Positions 20,307 through 29,497 of a stretch of 64,000 nucleotides of DNA are shown here, one piece after another. The notes beneath the pieces are model-generated. The model did no database searches. It was not told the DNA's origin and saw only the letters and a program-made list of their open reading frames with translations. Every line of letters starts with the position of its first letter. The first letter of the stretch is position 1. The position numbers and the translations under genes were made by a program. This stretch comes from Verrucomicrobiota bacterium. GTDB taxonomy: Bacteria > Verrucomicrobiota > Verrucomicrobiia > Limisphaerales > UBA11358. The stretch lies in the NCBI GenBank assembly GCA_028872915.1, contig JAGWNY010000009.1:17165-81164 (forward strand), in the 5' to 3' direction.

Positions 20307-21622
20307 CGCCGGATTCCCAAAATGCCCGCGCGGAAGGAATGAAAATCACGGTGCAAGGCTTGTGGCACCTGGGCAGCGTCACCGCGGCGTGCTGCGCGAG
20401 GCATTTTCACGTAACGGGCCTCGATTTCGATCCCGCCGCGGTCGCCCGATTAAATTCCGGCCATGCTCCCCTGCTTGAGCCGGGCTTGGACGCGCTCCTT
20501 TCCGCGGGGATCGCCGCCGGCAATCTCTCATTCACGACCGATCCGACCGCCTGTGCCGATTCCCGCGTCCTTTGGTTGTGCTACGATACACCCGTCAATG
20601 ACAACGATGAACCGGACGCCGAATGGGTCCTGGCGAACCTGTGCCGCGCCCTGCTGCACCTCAAACCCGGAGCGCTGGTCTTGATCTCCTCGCAACTGCC
20701 GGTCGGCTCATGCGCCCGGCTGGAAAAGCAATTTCCACAGTTCCATTTCGCCTGTTCTCCCGAAAATCTGAGGCTGGGCAGGGCAATCGAAGCATTTGAA
20801 AAAGCGGACCGCATTGTCGCGGGCATTCGCCACGAGCACGATAAGCCGCTGCTCCAGGAGTTGCTGGCCCCATTCACTCCGCGCGTCCTTTTTATGGGCG
20901 CCGAGTCCGCCGAAATGGTGAAACATGCGCTGAATTCCTTCCTGGCGTTGTCCATCACCTTCATCAATGAAATCGCCCGGCTTTGTGAGCACGTCGGCGC
21001 CAACGCCCGAGACGTGGCCGCCGGCCTCAAGAGCGAAGCGCGGATCGGACCCAGGGCTTACCTCGGACCCGGCGGCCCATTCGCCGGCGGCACGCTGGCG
21101 CGGGACGTGGTCGCGTTGACAAAACTTGGCGAACGCACGGGCGAAAAAATTTCAGTCATCCCCGCCATCAAACAAAGCAATGACCTCCACAAGGGCTGGG
21201 CGTTGGCCCGGTTGCGGTCCATTTTAGGCGATTTGCGCGGAAAAAAAATTGCCGTGCTTGGCCTGACCTATACGGTCAATACGGACACGCTGCGCCGCAG
21301 CGCCGCCGTGGAGCTATGCGAACGGCTTGTCGGGTCGGGCGCTGAAGTGGCCGCCTTCGATCCGGCCGTCCGCGGCCTCCCGCCGGGGCTGTCCGGCGTT
21401 TCACTCGCGCCGGAACTTCCCGTTGCCATCCGAAATGCGGATGCCGTTGCCGTTTGCACCGAATGGCCGGATTTTCGCAATGCCCCCTGGCCCGTCCTGG
21501 TTCCCACAATGCGGGGACGGGTTTTTGTGGACGCCAACTGTTTTTTGGAAAAGGAATTGAAGGATATTGCCGGCATCACGCATCTTTCAGTCGGACGCAA
21601 TCTTTCCCCAAAACAAGGATAA
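20303..21622 (+). CDS. Nucleotide-sugar dehydrogenase (UDP-Glc/GDP-Man dehydrogenase family)
   Basis: ITVQGLWHLGSVTAACCA, LLEPGLDALL, SPENLRLGRAIEAF, YLGPGGPFAGGTLARDV, GKKIAVLGLTY; alternative start 20339. Confidence 0.88.
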   Translation: MTPDSQNARAEGMKITVQGLWHLGSVTAACCARHFHVTGLDFDPAAVARLNSGHAPLLEPGLDALLSAGIAAGNLSFTTDPTACADSRVLWLCYDTPVNDNDEPDAEWVLANLCRALLHLKPGALVLISSQLPVGSCARLEKQFPQFHFACSPENLRLGRAIEAFEKADRIVAGIRHEHDKPLLQELLAPFTPRVLFMGAESAEMVKHALNSFLALSITFINEIARLCEHVGANARDVAAGLKSEARIGPRAYLGPGGPFAGGTLARDVVALTKLGERTGEKISVIPAIKQSNDLHKGWALARLRSILGDLRGKKIAVLGLTYTVNTDTLRRSAAVELCERLVGSGAEVAAFDPAVRGLPPGLSGVSLAPELPVAIRNADAVAVCTEWPDFRNAPWPVLVPTMRGRVFVDANCFLEKELKDIAGITHLSVGRNLSPKQG

Positions 21623-21639
21623 CGGACCAACCTCAAACG

Positions 21640-22503
21640 ATGAAACTCCACAATATCAACGCGCTTATCACCGGAAGTAGCCAGGGATTGGGCAGGGCAA
21701 TTGCCGCCGAATTTTTGAGGGAGGGCGCCAATGTGGCGCTCTGCGCGCGCGGCGAAACCGAGTTGATGGAAACCGCGAGGGAACTGGCGGCAACGTTTCC
21801 AGAACAGAAGGTCGCCGCGCGCGTTTGTGACGTGGCCGATGAAGCCCAGGTCAATGAATTGGCCGCTTTTGCCTTGCGCGAGCTGGGCACGTTGCGGGTC
21901 CTGGTGTTGAACGCCGGAATCTATGGCCCGATGGGTCCCACCGAATCCGTTCCATTGGAGGAATGGCGGCGCGCAATGGACATCAACGTCTATGGCGTGC
22001 TTCTGCCATGCCGCGCCGTCATTCCGCATTTCAAACGGGCCGGGCGCGGAAAAATCATTGTCTTAAGCGGAGGCGGCGCCACCAACCCCCTGCCGAATAT
22101 CAGTGCCTACGCCGCCTCCAAGGCCGCCGCCGTTCGGCTCGCAGAAACGCTCGCCTGCGAATTGAAACCGTATCACGTGGACATCAACGCCATTGCGCCC
22201 GGCCCGTTGAAAACCCGCTTCGTGGACCAGGTGCTGGCCGCGGGACCGGAAAAGGTCGGAACCGAATTCTTTGCGAAAAATAAAAAATGGGCCGAGGAGG
22301 GCGGCGCGCCCCTCCAATTGGGCGCGTCTCTGGCGGTTTATTTGGCCGGCGCCGACAGCGACGGCATCACCGGCAAACTCATCAGCGCGCAGTGGGACCC
22401 CTGGGAGCGGCTCCATGAATTCAAGCACGACCTCGATGGCGACATCTACACCTTGCGCCGCATCGTTCCCAAGGACCGCTGGAAAAACTGGGGCGATAAA
22501 TGA
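21640..22503 (+). CDS. SDR family oxidoreductase
   Basis: ALITGSSQGLGRAIAAEFL, LVLNAGIYG, YAASKAA. Confidence 0.9.
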   Translation: MKLHNINALITGSSQGLGRAIAAEFLREGANVALCARGETELMETARELAATFPEQKVAARVCDVADEAQVNELAAFALRELGTLRVLVLNAGIYGPMGPTESVPLEEWRRAMDINVYGVLLPCRAVIPHFKRAGRGKIIVLSGGGATNPLPNISAYAASKAAAVRLAETLACELKPYHVDINAIAPGPLKTRFVDQVLAAGPEKVGTEFFAKNKKWAEEGGAPLQLGASLAVYLAGADSDGITGKLISAQWDPWERLHEFKHDLDGDIYTLRRIVPKDRWKNWGDK

Positions 22504-23501
22504 ATTACGCCATCATCGGCTGCGGTTTGATCGGGAAAAAGCGCCTGCTTGGCCTGCCAGCCGGCTCCCGCCTGGCCATCGCCTGCGATACGAACACCGC
22601 GCGCGCCGCCGAGTTGACGGCCCTCGCCAAATCCGGCCGCGTCTCGCACGATTTCCGCCGCGCCGTCAGCGATTCCGAAGTGGACGCCGTCATCGTGGCC
22701 GCCATCAATGCCTCGCTCGCCGGAATTTCCGCCGCCGCCATCCAAGCCGGAAAACACGTCCTTGTCGAAAAGCCGGCGGGAATCTCCGTCAAGGAAATTG
22801 ACGACCTCATCACCTTGCAACAAAAACACGGCGTCGTTGTGCGCGTCGGATTTAATCACCGCTATCACCCCGCTTTTCTCCAGGCGCGGGAGATTTTCGA
22901 TTCGGGCGTGATGGGCGAATTGATGTTCATCCGGGCGCGCTATGGCCACGGCGGACGCGTCGGATACGACAAGGAATGGCGGGCCGATCCCAAGCTATCC
23001 GGCGGCGGCGAATTAATTGACCAGGGCATCCATCTCATTGACCTGGCCGGTTGGTTCCTCGGCCCCTTTACGCGCGTGAATGGTCACGCGGCCACCTACT
23101 TTTGGAATATGCCGGTGGACGACAACGCGTTTCTCGACCTCCGGAACGCCGCCGGCCGCACCGCGTGGCTGCACGTCAGTTGCACGGAATGGAAAAATCT
23201 TTTTTCTTTCGAAATTTACGGGCGCAATGCCAAGCTCGCCATCGAAGGGCTGGGCGGCAGTTACGGCGTCGAAAAATTATTCCACTATCAGATGAAGCCG
23301 GAGATGGGCGTCCCCGACACAAAAATTTACGAGTTTCCAGGCCCGGACGACTCATGGCGGCGCGAAATCACCGAATTTGAAAAGGCGGTCGAGACGGCAA
23401 AAAATCAGGGGCAGCCGGCCGCCGGCCCCGGATTGGCCGAGGCCAGGGCCGCTCTGAACGTCGTCCAAGAGATTTACCGCAAGCCGCATGACGCCCCTTG
23501 A
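22500..23501 (+). CDS. Gfo/Idh/MocA family oxidoreductase
   Basis: YAIIGCGLIGKKRLLGL, GKHVLVEKPAGISVKEIDDL, GVVVRVGFNHRYHPAF. Confidence 0.9.
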   Translation: MNYAIIGCGLIGKKRLLGLPAGSRLAIACDTNTARAAELTALAKSGRVSHDFRRAVSDSEVDAVIVAAINASLAGISAAAIQAGKHVLVEKPAGISVKEIDDLITLQQKHGVVVRVGFNHRYHPAFLQAREIFDSGVMGELMFIRARYGHGGRVGYDKEWRADPKLSGGGELIDQGIHLIDLAGWFLGPFTRVNGHAATYFWNMPVDDNAFLDLRNAAGRTAWLHVSCTEWKNLFSFEIYGRNAKLAIEGLGGSYGVEKLFHYQMKPEMGVPDTKIYEFPGPDDSWRREITEFEKAVETAKNQGQPAAGPGLAEARAALNVVQEIYRKPHDAP

Positions 23502-23514
23502 ATGCGACCGGCAA

Positions 23515-23769
23515 ATGTGGGATTATCCCAATGTGAAACTCGTTGCGGATAATCGCGGACGTTTGACCTCATCGGACTTGTTCCAGCCAGGGGCGGCATT
23601 CGATGCCAGCCCGCAGCCCGACGGCAGCATTCGTGTCATCCGACTGGAGGAACGCGAAGTTCCAACCGTTCGCCCTCGCCGGGTCAATGGCCGGTTGCGC
23701 GGCGCGGATGTAAAAATTTCCCGCCAAGTCATTGCGGCAGCGATTCGCGCCGGGCGCGACGAGCGATGA
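23515..23769 (+). CDS. VapB-like antitoxin candidate
   Basis: Small ORF overlapping the start of a PIN-domain gene by 4 nt. Confidence 0.6.
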   Translation: MWDYPNVKLVADNRGRLTSSDLFQPGAAFDASPQPDGSIRVIRLEEREVPTVRPRRVNGRLRGADVKISRQVIAAAIRAGRDER

Positions 23770-24161
23770 AACGCTACTGGGATGCCTCGGCGCTCATTGA
23801 TGCCATCCACGATTCACGGGTGGAAAAAATGGCGCTTGAACCGGATCAATGGACGCGGCCGCACGCGTTGTCCGAAGTCTTTTCCCAACTCACCGGCGGC
23901 CGGCTGCCTGCGAAATATCTGGCCGATGATGCGGCGGCGTTGATCGAAGAAGTGACGGAAGATTTTTCGTTCGTCGAATTATCGGCTCAAGACGTGAAGA
24001 AAGCGTTGAGTCAGGCCCAGGCAATGGGAGTGCGGAGCGGCCGGGTTCACGATTGGTTGCAGGCGGTTGCGGCACGGATAGCCCGCGTGGCCGAATTGTT
24101 GACCGATAACATGGCTGACTTCGCGGGACTGGATAAAGGCTTTACCGTTGCGGCTCCCTGA
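23766..24161 (+). CDS. PIN-domain toxin (VapC-like)
   Basis: MKRYWDASALIDAI...HALSEVFSQLTGGRLPAKY...GVRSGRVHDWLQAVAAR...LLTDNMADFAGL. Confidence 0.8.
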   Translation: MKRYWDASALIDAIHDSRVEKMALEPDQWTRPHALSEVFSQLTGGRLPAKYLADDAAALIEEVTEDFSFVELSAQDVKKALSQAQAMGVRSGRVHDWLQAVAARIARVAELLTDNMADFAGLDKGFTVAAP

Positions 24162-24202
24162 CTCCGATGACCTGGGTCGCGGCCTGAACCGAAAAACCAA
24201 TC

Positions 24203-24985
24203 GTGGAACGCCTGCCCATTTCCGTGTGCATGATCGCCGGCAACGAGGCGCGCCGCATCCGGCGCGCCCTCGAAAGCGTCGCCGGCTGGACGAGCGAAAT
24301 CGTCGTCGTTATTGATGACAAAGTGACCGACGGCACCGGTAAAATTGCCGAATCTTACGGCGCAAAAGTCTTTTCCCAGCCGTGGAACGGCCATTCGGCC
24401 CATCGAAATTTCGCCGCGGAGCAGGCAACGCAATCCTGGTTGCTTGGCCTCGACGCCGACGAAGAGGTTTCGCACAAATTGCGCGGCGAAATCATTTCCG
24501 CTGTGGCGCGATTGGAAACGGATTCGCCGGATGCATACAGCTTTCCACGCTGCACGCTTTTTTGCGGACGCTGGATCCGACATGGCGACTGGTATCCGGA
24601 CCGGAAGGTCCGGCTTTGGCGGCGCGGACGGGCAAAGTGGAGCGGTGCCTTGCACGAAAAGCTGGTTGTTGAAGGCCGCGTCGAAAAATTGCGCGGCGAT
24701 CTGCTGCATTACAGCATGGACAGTCTGGACCATTTCACGCGCAAGAGCATCATGGTGAGCGGCCTTTTTGTGCGTCAAAAACTGGAACAGGGCGCGCCGC
24801 CGGGAGCGCTGGAAATGTGGCTTCGCCCGTGGTGGCGTTTCGTGCGCGGCTTTGTTTTCCGCCTCGGTTTTCTCGATGGATGGCAGGGCTACGCCATCGC
24901 CCGCATGGTCGCCTTTGAAACGTTTCTCCGTTACGCCAAGCTCCGGGAAGCCCGTTTGGCTCCTGAAAATGGAAAATTTCCATGA
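24203..24985 (+). CDS. Glycosyltransferase family 2 (WaaE/KdtX-like)
   Basis: LPISVCMIAGNEARRIRRALESVAGWTSEIVVVIDDKVTDGT...WLLGLDADEEVS. Confidence 0.88.
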   Translation: MERLPISVCMIAGNEARRIRRALESVAGWTSEIVVVIDDKVTDGTGKIAESYGAKVFSQPWNGHSAHRNFAAEQATQSWLLGLDADEEVSHKLRGEIISAVARLETDSPDAYSFPRCTLFCGRWIRHGDWYPDRKVRLWRRGRAKWSGALHEKLVVEGRVEKLRGDLLHYSMDSLDHFTRKSIMVSGLFVRQKLEQGAPPGALEMWLRPWWRFVRGFVFRLGFLDGWQGYAIARMVAFETFLRYAKLREARLAPENGKFP

Positions 24986-24989
24986 TGGC

Positions 24990-25991
24990 ATGGATGCGCC
25001 CGAAAATATCCTCCTCATCCGCCTCAAATCCATCGGCGACCTGGCCTTCACGCTTCCGGCCGTCAACGCCGTCCGCGCCAATTTCCCATCGGCAAAAATC
25101 ACTTTCCTGACCTCCAGCGAAAATGCGCCCCTCCTCGGCGGCTTCCCGGCGGTGGACGAAGTCATTTCACTGGATCGCCGCCGACTGCGCGCCGGCCATC
25201 CATTCCGGGCCGCTTCGGCGCTTTTTGCTCTGCTCCGCCGCCTGCGGGCCGGCGGATTTTCCCTGGTCGTGGACTTTCAAGGTTACGGCGAAACCGCGTG
25301 GCTCTCCTGGTGGACCGGCGCGCCGGTTCGCTGGGGCGCCGTTTATGCGCCGGGCCGCGAATGGCTTTACACGCGCGGCATCCCGCGCGACAGCCGTCTG
25401 CATCCCGCGCGCTGGAACCTTCTTCTGCTGCGCCAATGCGGATTGAAAATTGAAAACGTAAAGAACTACTTCTGCCCGCCTCCCGCCGCCATGCAAGCCG
25501 CCGCGCGGTTCTTTGCCGCTCAACACCTGGATGCCGCCCGGCCAACCGTGTTTTTCCAGCCCCTGACCAGCTCGCCGCATAAAAACTGGCCGCTCGAAAA
25601 CTACCTTGCCCTGGCGCGGCATTGGCGCTCGCGCGGCGCCCAAATCATTTTTTGCGGCGGCCCCGCCGATGGCGCCAGACTCGAGCCGGCGCGCGCCGAA
25701 GGCTTTTGCGTGGCAACCGATCTCCCCCTGGACGTTTCCGCCGCGCTGGCCGCGCTTTGCCGGCTCATTGTGGCCGGTGACACGGGAATTGCCCATTTTG
25801 CCGTGGCCGCGGGCCGGCCAGTGGTCATGGTCATGGCCGGTGGCGGGCCGGGCTTGTGCGTTCCCTTCCAGCATCCCGAATGGGCCGTGGCCCCGCAGCC
25901 GGGCAGCGGCATTTCCACCGTTCCCGTCTCCGCCGTGCTGGCGGCCGCTGAAACCGCGCTCAACGAACCGGGCGATAATGCCGTTTGTTGA
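24990..25991 (+). CDS. Glycosyltransferase family 9 (heptosyltransferase-like)
   Basis: ILLIRLKSIGDLAFTLPAVNAVRANFPSAKITFLTS; IVAGDTGIAHFAVAAGRPVV. Confidence 0.88.
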   Translation: MDAPENILLIRLKSIGDLAFTLPAVNAVRANFPSAKITFLTSSENAPLLGGFPAVDEVISLDRRRLRAGHPFRAASALFALLRRLRAGGFSLVVDFQGYGETAWLSWWTGAPVRWGAVYAPGREWLYTRGIPRDSRLHPARWNLLLLRQCGLKIENVKNYFCPPPAAMQAAARFFAAQHLDAARPTVFFQPLTSSPHKNWPLENYLALARHWRSRGAQIIFCGGPADGARLEPARAEGFCVATDLPLDVSAALAALCRLIVAGDTGIAHFAVAAGRPVVMVMAGGGPGLCVPFQHPEWAVAPQPGSGISTVPVSAVLAAAETALNEPGDNAVC

Positions 25992-26835
25992 ATCGCAGGC
26001 CGAACGTCTTTTCCAGCCACAACATCCGCCGATGTTTCCTTTCCCGGCGCGTGAGTTTGTGGTTGGGATCCGCTTGGAACAGGCCCTTGTCCTTTGGCAG
26101 CCACTCTTGAACGGCTTTGGGATGCGTTCCGGCAAACGGTTTGAGCACCGCCGCGTCAATTTGCGCGTAATCCACCGCAGCCGAAGCCCGGTTCCGCCAG
26201 TACTTGAGCGATGCCTCCGATTTCAAATTCATCTCCCTGGCCGGCCGCACCCAGCCATAATGATAAATCGTCGCCCCCGCTTGCGCCGCCCGCGGATACC
26301 GCGATCTTTTGTGCCCGACCACCACGTTGAAAAACAGCGATTCGCTCGACCACGCCGGAATCGTGTTGCGGATGATGCGCGCCTCGCTCCGATACCAACC
26401 CGGCGACCAGGCGATGGTGTTGGCGTTGCCGTAAAAATGGAGAAAATCGAACGCCAGGGCCTCCACGCGCGGGTCGTTCAGATGCCGCTCCATGGCCGCG
26501 CGGATTTTCGGCAGGTCATTTTCATGAATCACTTCGTCCGCTTCCACGTAAAACGCCCAATCGCCGCTGCAATTGAACAAGGCCATGCTCTTTTGCTGCC
26601 CATACACAAAGCCCTTGACGCTGTAATCCGGGCGGATGCCCTCGTTCCACTGCGTTGGAACAATCCGGATTTTCCGGTCGTCAATGGCCCGAAGCATGGT
26701 TTCCGTGTCGTCCTCGCAGGGGCCAAGTGCAACCACAAACTCATCCACCAGCGGCAGGACGGAGCGGATGGACGCCACGAACGGGTAGCCAAACCTTTGT
26801 CCGTTGCGCAAAAAGGTGAACCCACTGATTTTCAT
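25960..26835 (-). CDS. Glycosyltransferase family 2-like protein
   Basis: MKISGFTFLRNGQRFGYPFVASIRSVLPLVDEFVVALGPCEDDT...WAFYVEADEVIHENDL. Confidence 0.78.
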   Translation of the reverse strand: MKISGFTFLRNGQRFGYPFVASIRSVLPLVDEFVVALGPCEDDTETMLRAIDDRKIRIVPTQWNEGIRPDYSVKGFVYGQQKSMALFNCSGDWAFYVEADEVIHENDLPKIRAAMERHLNDPRVEALAFDFLHFYGNANTIAWSPGWYRSEARIIRNTIPAWSSESLFFNVVVGHKRSRYPRAAQAGATIYHYGWVRPAREMNLKSEASLKYWRNRASAAVDYAQIDAAVLKPFAGTHPKAVQEWLPKDKGLFQADPNHKLTRRERKHRRMLWLEKTFGLRFNKRHYRPVR

Positions 26836-26848
26836 CGCGTTTTTAAGC

Positions 26849-27973
26849 CTATTCCTCCACGATCACCGGCATTCCGATCCACGCCAGCTCGCTCAAATAA
26901 GCGGCGTCCCAGTTGGCCAGGCGAAAGCACCCGTGTGATTCCGTGCGCCCAACCAGTTCCGGCGCCGGCGTTCCATGTATTCCATACCCCGTCTTGTCCA
27001 AACCAATCCATGCCACGCCCACGGGGTTTCGCGGGCCGGGCGGCAAAATTAGCTTGCGATCAATCGTCCTGGCTTCCGGCGATTCGGGAAACAGCGCCGG
27101 ATCAAACGTGTAATTCGGACCCGCTATGATCACCACCACGTGCAATTCGCCCACCGGCCGCTTGTCCACACGCGCCGCAATGCTGCATGGAAAGTGAACC
27201 ATGAGATTGCTCTGCTCGTCAAACGCTTCCAGAAACCGGTCCGCCAGATGGATCACCACAAACGCCGCCTTGCCATCCGGATCCGCATAATTCACATCCG
27301 GAATTTTCAATACCGTTCCCGCCGCCACGTTCGTCCAATGCACGCCCGGATTGAGCCGGCGGATCAGAAAGGGATGCGCATGGGCCTTTTCGGCGACCAA
27401 CTCCAATTCATTTGGATAATCCAGGGCCGTCTGCTCCGATTTTTCCAGCCAGGTTTTGCCCAGCGGTTGCAAATTCGCCAGGTCATTCGTCGTGACCGTA
27501 TATGTAGTGAGCACTGGCGAATCGAGCGTGAGTTTGCCCCGCGTCACGTCGTCCAGCACCCCCGTCGGCGGAAGATTTTCCTTCTGTTGGAAGGCCGCAA
27601 TCGCGGCGCGCGTATGCGATCCCAACGCCCCGTCAATGGAACCGGGCGAAATGCCCCGGCGCGCCAGGGCCACCTGCGCTTCCAGCACGTCCTGCGCCGC
27701 GCGCGGAAAATCCGACTCCCCCTGGCGCAAGAGAATCAGCGGTTTGAGCGTTTTGGGCTGGGCTTTAGGCGTCGCCATGACCATCCGTTTTGGCGCGCCG
27801 GCTTTTTTTGGCGGAGCATGGAGCCGCCACAACCACGCCGCTCCCGCCGCCAAAACCAGGATTACAAACCATCTGGCAGGGCGGCTCCAGGAGCCGCGCG
27901 GACGCGAATGGTTCAATTTGGAGCGGCGGGCCACCCGCTCATTTAGCCATATCTGCCATCCTTCGCGCAACAT
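26849..27973 (-). CDS. L,D-transpeptidase with peptidoglycan-binding-like and LysM-like regions
   Basis: ALARRGISPGSIDGALGSHTRAAIAAFQQKENLPPTG; GYGIHGTPAPELVGRTESHGCFRLANWDA; start uncertain. Confidence 0.85.
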   Translation of the reverse strand: MLREGWQIWLNERVARRSKLNHSRPRGSWSRPARWFVILVLAAGAAWLWRLHAPPKKAGAPKRMVMATPKAQPKTLKPLILLRQGESDFPRAAQDVLEAQVALARRGISPGSIDGALGSHTRAAIAAFQQKENLPPTGVLDDVTRGKLTLDSPVLTTYTVTTNDLANLQPLGKTWLEKSEQTALDYPNELELVAEKAHAHPFLIRRLNPGVHWTNVAAGTVLKIPDVNYADPDGKAAFVVIHLADRFLEAFDEQSNLMVHFPCSIAARVDKRPVGELHVVVIIAGPNYTFDPALFPESPEARTIDRKLILPPGPRNPVGVAWIGLDKTGYGIHGTPAPELVGRTESHGCFRLANWDAAYLSELAWIGMPVIVEE

Positions 27974-28913
27974 TCTGCTCGGAAGCATAACGGTCAGTCC
28001 CAGCCCCATCCCTGGCCCCGTTGCCGCGTTCCTCATGGAGCCATTCCGCGATGCGCCGCGTGAGCGGTGAGCGTTTCAATCTTTTTCCATCCAGCGCCCG
28101 CGCCTCCACGATGCCCAGCGACGTGAGCGATAGAAAAACGCCGTCCATCCGCGCCAAATCTCCTGGCCGGATGTTTCTTTCCCGCACGGGAATTTCCAGC
28201 CGGCTCCCGATTTCGAACACGAGCGCCCGCGTAATGCCCGGCAGGATTCCCGCCGCCGTTGGCGGTGTGAAAACCCTCCCGTCCTCCACCCAAAACAAGT
28301 TGGCCGCCGCCGCTTCGGCCGCGAAACCATTCGTGTTCGCCAGCAGCGCTTCGTCCGCGCCGGCCGCGTCCGCTTCCATCCGCGCCGCAATCTGTGCCAG
28401 TTTGTTCGCGGTTTTGAATCGGGAAAGGGGATCGTTGAGCGGGAGGCGCAGGGAGGAAGTCATCAGGCTCCAGCCCGGCGGGTTCCCAATCGTTTCGGGC
28501 ATGGGATGCAATGTCATGGCCAGCGTGGGCTGCGTTGCCCCGGCGGGCGAATAGCCGCGCGGCCCGATGCCGCGCGTCAGGTTCAAGCGCAGCACGCCAT
28601 CGCGCGTCTTATTCCTGGCAATGAGCGCGCCTGCCGCGCGGAGCAACTGCTCATGAATGCCGCAGCCGGCCTGCCCAACCGGACGGCCCGATCGGATGCT
28701 GTTTGCCGCCCCGCCATTCAAAAAGCCCGGCCAGGAAATCTTCAAAAAATCCGCGCCCCCCTGAAGCCGTGCCAGATGCGCGGCCCAGCGAAACGGTCTG
28801 CCGTCCACCACGCGAATGGTTTCAAACAACCCATCCCCATAAAGAAAGCCCCGGTCGAAAATGGAGACAACCGCCTCTTTTTCCGGCACGAATTTTCCAT
28901 TTAAATATATCAC
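27939..28913 (-). CDS. Aminotransferase class IV (ADC lyase / BCAT family)
   Basis: YLNGKFVPEKEAVVSIFDRGFLYGDGLFETIRVVDG; LLANTNGFAAEAAAANLFWVEDGRVFTPP; GTG start at 28913. Confidence 0.87.
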   Translation of the reverse strand: MIYLNGKFVPEKEAVVSIFDRGFLYGDGLFETIRVVDGRPFRWAAHLARLQGGADFLKISWPGFLNGGAANSIRSGRPVGQAGCGIHEQLLRAAGALIARNKTRDGVLRLNLTRGIGPRGYSPAGATQPTLAMTLHPMPETIGNPPGWSLMTSSLRLPLNDPLSRFKTANKLAQIAARMEADAAGADEALLANTNGFAAEAAAANLFWVEDGRVFTPPTAAGILPGITRALVFEIGSRLEIPVRERNIRPGDLARMDGVFLSLTSLGIVEARALDGKRLKRSPLTRRIAEWLHEERGNGARDGAGTDRYASEQNVARRMADMAK

Positions 28914-28974
28914 AGCGTCTCCTCTCTTGTCATCTCCGCGTCCTCCACGCCTCCGTGGTCGTTTGGGTCGCGCC

Positions 28975-29295
28975 TCAGTCTCCAAAAAGTTTGCTCAACT
29001 GATCGCGCGCGGCATTTTCACGGGCGCCGCCCCGCGTTGCGGCGGGCGTCCACACACGGACCGCAAAATCGAAGTATTCGCAAAAATTGCCGCGGTCCTT
29101 TTCCAGGACCGGTTCCGCGCGGCGCTCGCGGCATTGATGCGCCGCGCGCGCGTCGTAATGAACGCAATTGAGGCACACCCGCAGGTCCGAGCGGCATCTC
29201 ATGCAGATCTCGCCCCGGCCGGGGTTCCCCGAAAGCGCCCATGCCTCGCCGCATTGATGGCACTGACGCGATGGCGATGGATTGGATTCGGCCAC
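28975..29295 (-). CDS. Small Cys-rich zinc-ribbon-like hypothetical protein
   Basis: CHQCGEAW, CMRCRSDLRVCLNCVHYD. Confidence 0.55.
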   Translation of the reverse strand: MAESNPSPSRQCHQCGEAWALSGNPGRGEICMRCRSDLRVCLNCVHYDARAAHQCRERRAEPVLEKDRGNFCEYFDFAVRVWTPAATRGGARENAARDQLSKLFGD

Positions 29296-29497
29296 GTTGG
29301 ACCCGAAAATACATTAAACGTGGCGCGTGGCAAATCGGGATTCTCCAACCCACGGCCTGGAAAAACCCGATCCGCGCCCGCCCGGAAAATTCAAAAAATT
29401 TCAGTGACAGAATCGCTCCCTCTTGCTAAACCCTTTGTCGGTTTTCCGACAGTCACCATCGGCCTTGCCCGGCCCGGAAATTCTAAAAACAACGACA

